From: Acidobacteriota bacterium
Lineage (GTDB): Bacteria > Acidobacteriota > Terriglobia > Bryobacterales > Bryobacteraceae
DNA length: 64,000 bases
Assembly: GCA_003223115.1 (NCBI GenBank)
Contig: QHXW01000290.1
Location: 38,209-102,208 of the forward strand
Direction of reading: 5' to 3'
In this document: one piece after another, positions 60,750 through 64,000 of the stretch
Numbering within the stretch: position 1 is the stretch's first letter
Layout of the letters: every line of letters begins with the position of its first letter
Translations under genes and position numbers: made by a program
The notes under the pieces: generated by a model
Told to the model about the DNA's origin: nothing
What the model saw: only the letters and a program-made list of their open reading frames with translations
Database searches by the model: none

Positions 60750-62143
60750 TTGAGTCGCCGGCTTCGCCCACCGCCGCCACTCCGGCGGCCATCGAGTTCG
60801 CCTTGCTGGAGGCTTGGTTGGCATCTACTCGTGCAGCTGCAACTCCCGCTCCACGAGATTGAATCTCAGCAGCAGACCAAGGGCGGCGAGGTGCAGCGCC
60901 TGCTGCTTCAGGCTCATCTCGAGCGCCGCGGCGATGGAGATGTGGGGCCTGCGCTGCGCGTCTCACAACAGGCCGGTACCGTTTTATGCAACCCATCGTC
61001 GACTCCGCACCCGCTCTCTAAAAACCATCTTTGGAGCGGTGGAGATTAACCGCATCGGCTACTCCCGCGATGGCGCACCCAGCATTTATCCACTCGACCA
61101 GACCCTCGCCTTACCCGCGCGTTCCTTCTCCTACGAACTGCAGCGGCGTTGGGTCAAGACGGCGGTACAGAACCCTTCCACGAATCGGTCGAGGCCAGCG
61201 CCGACCTTACCGGCGTTTCTGTCCCCAAGCGCAGCCTGGAGGAAATTCTGAGGGATGCGGCTCTGGACTTTGACGCCTTTTATCAGGAACGCACCCCCGA
61301 ACCGGCCAGAAAGCCAACCGCAAAAGAAGGGCCACGGTGGCCGCGGTGTTCACCCGGGCGCCCTGGGTGCGCACCCCAGAACAAGTTGTGGAAAGCCTGT
61401 TCCGTATCCCCCAGATTCCGGCCGACGAGCCGGCCGCTCCGCGTCCAGAGAACCAGCGGGTGTGGGCCAGTTTGCTCAAAGGCAAGACCGCCGTCATCGA
61501 GGAGGTCGCACATGAGATGCAAACGCCGCGATCCACAAGGCATTAAGACCCGCGTGGCGCTCACCGACGGCGAGCGAGCCTTACAGATTCTGGTCGAAGG
61601 ACGCTCGGCGTCACCCTGATCCTGGATCTGTTGCACGTTCTGGAGAAACTCTGGAAAGCCGCTTATGTATTCCATCCCGAGGGAAGCCTGGAAGCCGAAC
61701 TCTGGGTTCTGGACCGCACTCTGCGCATCCTGTTCGGCGAGGTGAGTCAAGTCGTCAAGGGGATTCGCCAGACGTCACCAAACGCGGGCTCTTCGGAGCC
61801 AAGCGCAAAACGCTGTGCGGCGTTGCGGACTACCTACACCGCAATCGCGCACGCATGCGTTATGACGAATATCTCGCCAAGGGTTGGCCTATCGCCAGTG
61901 GCCCCGTCGAGGGTGCATGCAAGAATCTCATCAAGGATCGGATGGAGCGTTCGGGAATGCGCTGGACTGAGGAGATGGCGGAGCAATCGTCCAGCTCAGA
62001 GCTATCTACTTAAGCGGGGACTTCGATCGCTACTGGTCCTTCCACATCGCAAAAGATCAGCAGCGCCTTCATCCTGGCCTCTGGAGCGTCGTCCTAAAGT
62101 TTCGAATCGGACGGCGCCCCGGTCAGCCGGTGGAAATCACTTA
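60750..62143 (+). pseudogene. ISKra4-type transposase, broken by many frameshifts
   Basis: Pieces of one transposase appear in changing frames: QRLLLQAHLERRGDGDVGPAL (60870s), then FGAVEINRIGYSRDG and YPLDQTLALPARSFSYELQRR (61030-61150), SLEEILRDAALDFDAFYQER, then EQVVESLFRIPQIPADEP, VALTDGERALQILVEG, LILDLLHVLEKLWKAAYVFHPEG, and finally IASGPVEGACKNLIKDRMERSGMRW (about 61880-61970). The order and motifs suggest the ISKra4 family. At least five frame changes make it dead. Ends of the element are not defined. Confidence 0.75.
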
Positions 62144-62294
62144 GTGCGCCACCTTTGCTCTCCAGGCGAATGGTGATTCGTTTCTCGAGCCAGGGCGCTT
62201 GAGGCATGGGCTGGAGGGGAGCCGAGAGACGAGTCAGCCGGGAGCGCTGGTGGTACGATTCGAAATCAGCGCTCCGTGGTGAAGGATACGGACA

Positions 62295-62357
62295 GGCGAA
62301 AGCCCAGATACAACACGGGTCGCTGCTGGGTCGCTGCCTGTCCCACAAAAAGGAATG
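62295..62357. repeat. Composite of both dispersed repeat types
   Basis: 62295-62320 matches the block at 31900-31925 (23 of 26), and 62334-62352 (GCCTGTCCCACAAAAAGGAA) matches the CTGTCCCAC family. Both families occur side by side here, just before the cupin gene start. Confidence 0.55.
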
Positions 62358-62365
62358 CTGGGAGA

Positions 62366-62806
62366 ATGTTCGTGAACTATTCGCGCAGAGATTTGACAGT
62401 TCTACTATCAGGGCTCGCAGCGGCAGGTGCCGCGGCACAAAAGTCCGTTTTGCCCTCGAAGATGTATGCGTATGAGGACCTGACGGTTCACACCAACGGG
62501 CCCAACCGCTCGCGGCCGATACTCCAGGGCGAAACACATTCGGGTTGCCCGATCGAGCTGCATGAAACCGAATTAGCCCCGGGCGAGAGACCGCATCCGC
62601 CGCATCATCACGCGCACGAAGAGATGGTGCTGGTCCGCGAAGGGACGCTCAAAGTCACCATCTCCGGAAAGAGCGTCAATCTGGGTCCGGGTTCGGTGGG
62701 GTTTGTCGCTTCCAATGAAGAGCACGGCTGGCGCAACGTCGGAAGTTCAAACGCCAAGTATTGGGTGATCGCGCTGGGCGGGACCAACACAGTGAGCGCA
62801 ATGTAG
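62366..62806 (+). CDS. Tat-exported cupin-domain protein
   Basis: A 146-residue protein with a Tat-like signal (NYSRRDLTVLLSGLAAAGAAAQ) and a single cupin barrel: motif 1 is HPPHHHAHEEMVLVREG (metal-binding His and Glu), and motif 2 is around GPGSVGFVASNEEHGWRN. Function is unknown; small exported cupins bind a metal and sugar or oxygenated ligands. The frame extends to 62276, but that part lies inside repeats. ATG 62366 is preferred because it begins the twin-Arg signal. Confidence 0.8.
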   Translation: MFVNYSRRDLTVLLSGLAAAGAAAQKSVLPSKMYAYEDLTVHTNGPNRSRPILQGETHSGCPIELHETELAPGERPHPPHHHAHEEMVLVREGTLKVTISGKSVNLGPGSVGFVASNEEHGWRNVGSSNAKYWVIALGGTNTVSAM

Positions 62807-62861
62807 AAGGAATAGCCTCGGGTCTCGCGGACACACCGCTCGAGCCCGGCAATACAAATTC

Positions 62862-63794
62862 TCAGTGATGATGATGCCCGTGGCTCTCTTCCACGTCCAC
62901 AGGAATCACACAGCCGCTTTCAGATACCGCGCAGCTCATGTGCTCGAATTGCACGGTGGTATGGAAGATGTGAAACTTCTCCGCAAGCACGTCATTGAGT
63001 CGGCGGAGCGTGCGCTCGCTCGACGAGAGCGGCAGATCTTCGATGAGCACGTGGCAGCTCAGCGCGCGCGTATGCGAACCAAGGCTCCAGATGTGCAGAT
63101 CGTGTACATCGAGCACGCCCTTCACTTCCCGCATGGCCGACGTCACAGATTGCAATTCCAGGCCCCTAGGTAATCCTTCGAGTAGAATATTCAGCGATTC
63201 CTGGATGATGTCCCAGGCAGTCCAGATGATCAGCACACCGATCAGGATCGACAGAATGGGATCGATCTGCTGCCAGCCGGTGTAATGGATCACCAGGCCG
63301 CCAACCACGATGCCAATGGATCCCAGCAGGTCGCCAAGCATGTGTATGAAGGCGCTCCGCACGTTGATATCGTGGTGACGCGCCACGCGCAGGCCCCACA
63401 TGACGCCACCATTGAGCGCCAGGCCCATTACGGCTACGACGATCATTACGGACTCGTGCACTGCGAGCGGCCGCATCAGCCGTTGATAGCTCTCGTAAAA
63501 AATCCAGGCTGACAACGCCACCAGCGTGAGCGCGTTGACAAAGGCAGTCAGCACTCCGGCACGGTGATAACCAAATGTCTTGACTTCGTTGGCGGGCTTG
63601 GTTTGGAGATAGCAGCCGAACAGGGCAAGCAGGAGCGACAGGGCATCCGTCAGGTTGTGGCCAGCATCGGAAAGCAAGGCCAGACTGTGGGACTGAATAC
63701 CCGCGACAAACTCCACCACCACGAAGATCGAAGTTGCCACAAATGACCATCTGAGGACGCGTCCAGTGGCGTTGGCGTGGTAGTGGGAATGCAC
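62862..63794 (-). CDS. CDF-family divalent metal exporter (ZitB/CzcD-like)
   Basis: A 310-residue cation diffusion facilitator with six membrane helices. The metal site residues are seen: Asp43, His46 and Asp50 in SDAGHNLTD, plus His151 and Asp155 in HMLGDLLGS. A cytoplasmic C-terminal domain (about 205-290) has HDLHIWSLGS. The N-terminal MHSHYH and C-terminal HGHHHH are His-rich and probably bind metal. It exports zinc or similar ions by proton antiport. It is transcribed alone, convergent with the cupin gene. Confidence 0.93.
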   Translation of the reverse strand: MHSHYHANATGRVLRWSFVATSIFVVVEFVAGIQSHSLALLSDAGHNLTDALSLLLALFGCYLQTKPANEVKTFGYHRAGVLTAFVNALTLVALSAWIFYESYQRLMRPLAVHESVMIVVAVMGLALNGGVMWGLRVARHHDINVRSAFIHMLGDLLGSIGIVVGGLVIHYTGWQQIDPILSILIGVLIIWTAWDIIQESLNILLEGLPRGLELQSVTSAMREVKGVLDVHDLHIWSLGSHTRALSCHVLIEDLPLSSSERTLRRLNDVLAEKFHIFHTTVQFEHMSCAVSESGCVIPVDVEESHGHHHH

Positions 63795-63881
63795 AAAATC
63801 CCCTTATCCTTATTTTACTGCCGATGCGCCGAAGAACTCTAGGCGCAGTGCCGAGGGAGACTTCGCGCTCTCGGATCGCGG

Positions 63882-64000
63882 TCAAAATCGTGTGACTTCG
63901 GTGAAGTTGAAGTCGCGCACTTTCATGGCCGGCACCACCATATCGAAAGCTTCTTCGCCCGAAGCCCGCATAGATGGTGACAGTTCTTCCACGTTCGAGA
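63882..64000 (-). CDS. C-terminal end of an unknown protein (edge of window)
   Basis: The last 39 codons of a frame entering from the right edge: NVEELSPSMRASGEEAFDMV, then VPAMKVRDFNFTEVTRF and a stop at 63882. The end loosely recalls TldD/PmbA-type metallopeptidase homologs, but the match is from memory and too short to be firm. The frame is unbroken to the edge. Confidence 0.4.
   Translation of the reverse strand, partial: SNVEELSPSMRASGEEAFDMVVPAMKVRDFNFTEVTRF

Overview
The window looks like chromosomal DNA of an Acidobacteriota member, most likely the Bryobacterales/Solibacter group. The pointers are high GC content, a large Oar-type TonB-dependent receptor with an N-terminal carboxypeptidase-regulatory domain, two CRTAC1-type FG-GAP/ASPIC proteins, a fused MerR-TPR protein, an ABC/MCE lipid transporter and short dispersed repeats. 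This placement rests on gene content read by eye; no 16S or marker search was possible. No rRNA or tRNA gene was recognised.

Layout. 1-8.7 kb: end of an amidohydrolase, a DCC/lipase-maturation-factor fusion, a three-gene succinate dehydrogenase operon (membrane anchor, flavoprotein, iron-sulfur) with a small TPR-like rider, and a secreted GH42-like glycosidase. 8.7-13.2 kb (minus): a tightly overlapping mlaE-mlaF-mlaD-ChbG/HpnK-rsmI operon. 13.2-20.4 kb: a P1 peptidase, then a minus-strand iron-import module: FTR1 permease fused to DUF2318, two FtsX-like permeases, and an ABC ATPase fused to a DtxR-type metal-sensor domain, followed by trxB and ridA. 20.4-22.2 kb: a graveyard holding a relic of an RND pump 3' end and a broken GT39-like glycosyltransferase. 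22.2-30.6 kb (minus): a self-contained efflux operon, PepSY-like - response regulator - histidine kinase - TolC - adaptor - RND pump. 31-37 kb: the MerR-TPR gene and a DUF2760/Hsp70/Hsp70-DUF3731 operon. 37-42 kb: receiver-like protein, O-methyltransferase, purB, a metallo-beta-lactamase-fold hydrolase with no normal start codon, and a vapBC pair with a visible operator. 42-51 kb: TonB-dependent receptor, two CRTAC1 proteins, and a TPR gene interrupted by TAG. 51.6-55.3 kb: divergent ligD and ku (NHEJ). 55-60 kb: DUF72, a small membrane protein, an orphan MCE protein, a STAS protein and a SHOCT protein with 36-bp repeats. 60-62.3 kb: decayed DNA with a LacI fragment and a shattered ISKra4-type transposase. 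62.3-64 kb: a cupin, a CDF metal exporter, and the end of another gene.

The most striking signal is at 50622-50939 (minus). A MerP-like heavy-metal-associated protein has TGA exactly where the first Cys of the GMTCxxC metal site should be. A hairpin with a GUC loop starts 15 nt after the TGA and closely resembles the E. coli fdhF SECIS. I read it as a candidate selenoprotein. The second is the ABC ATPase-DtxR fusion in the iron module: it keeps most DtxR metal ligands but has a shortened helix-turn-helix, suggesting a transporter that senses its own cargo in the cytoplasm.
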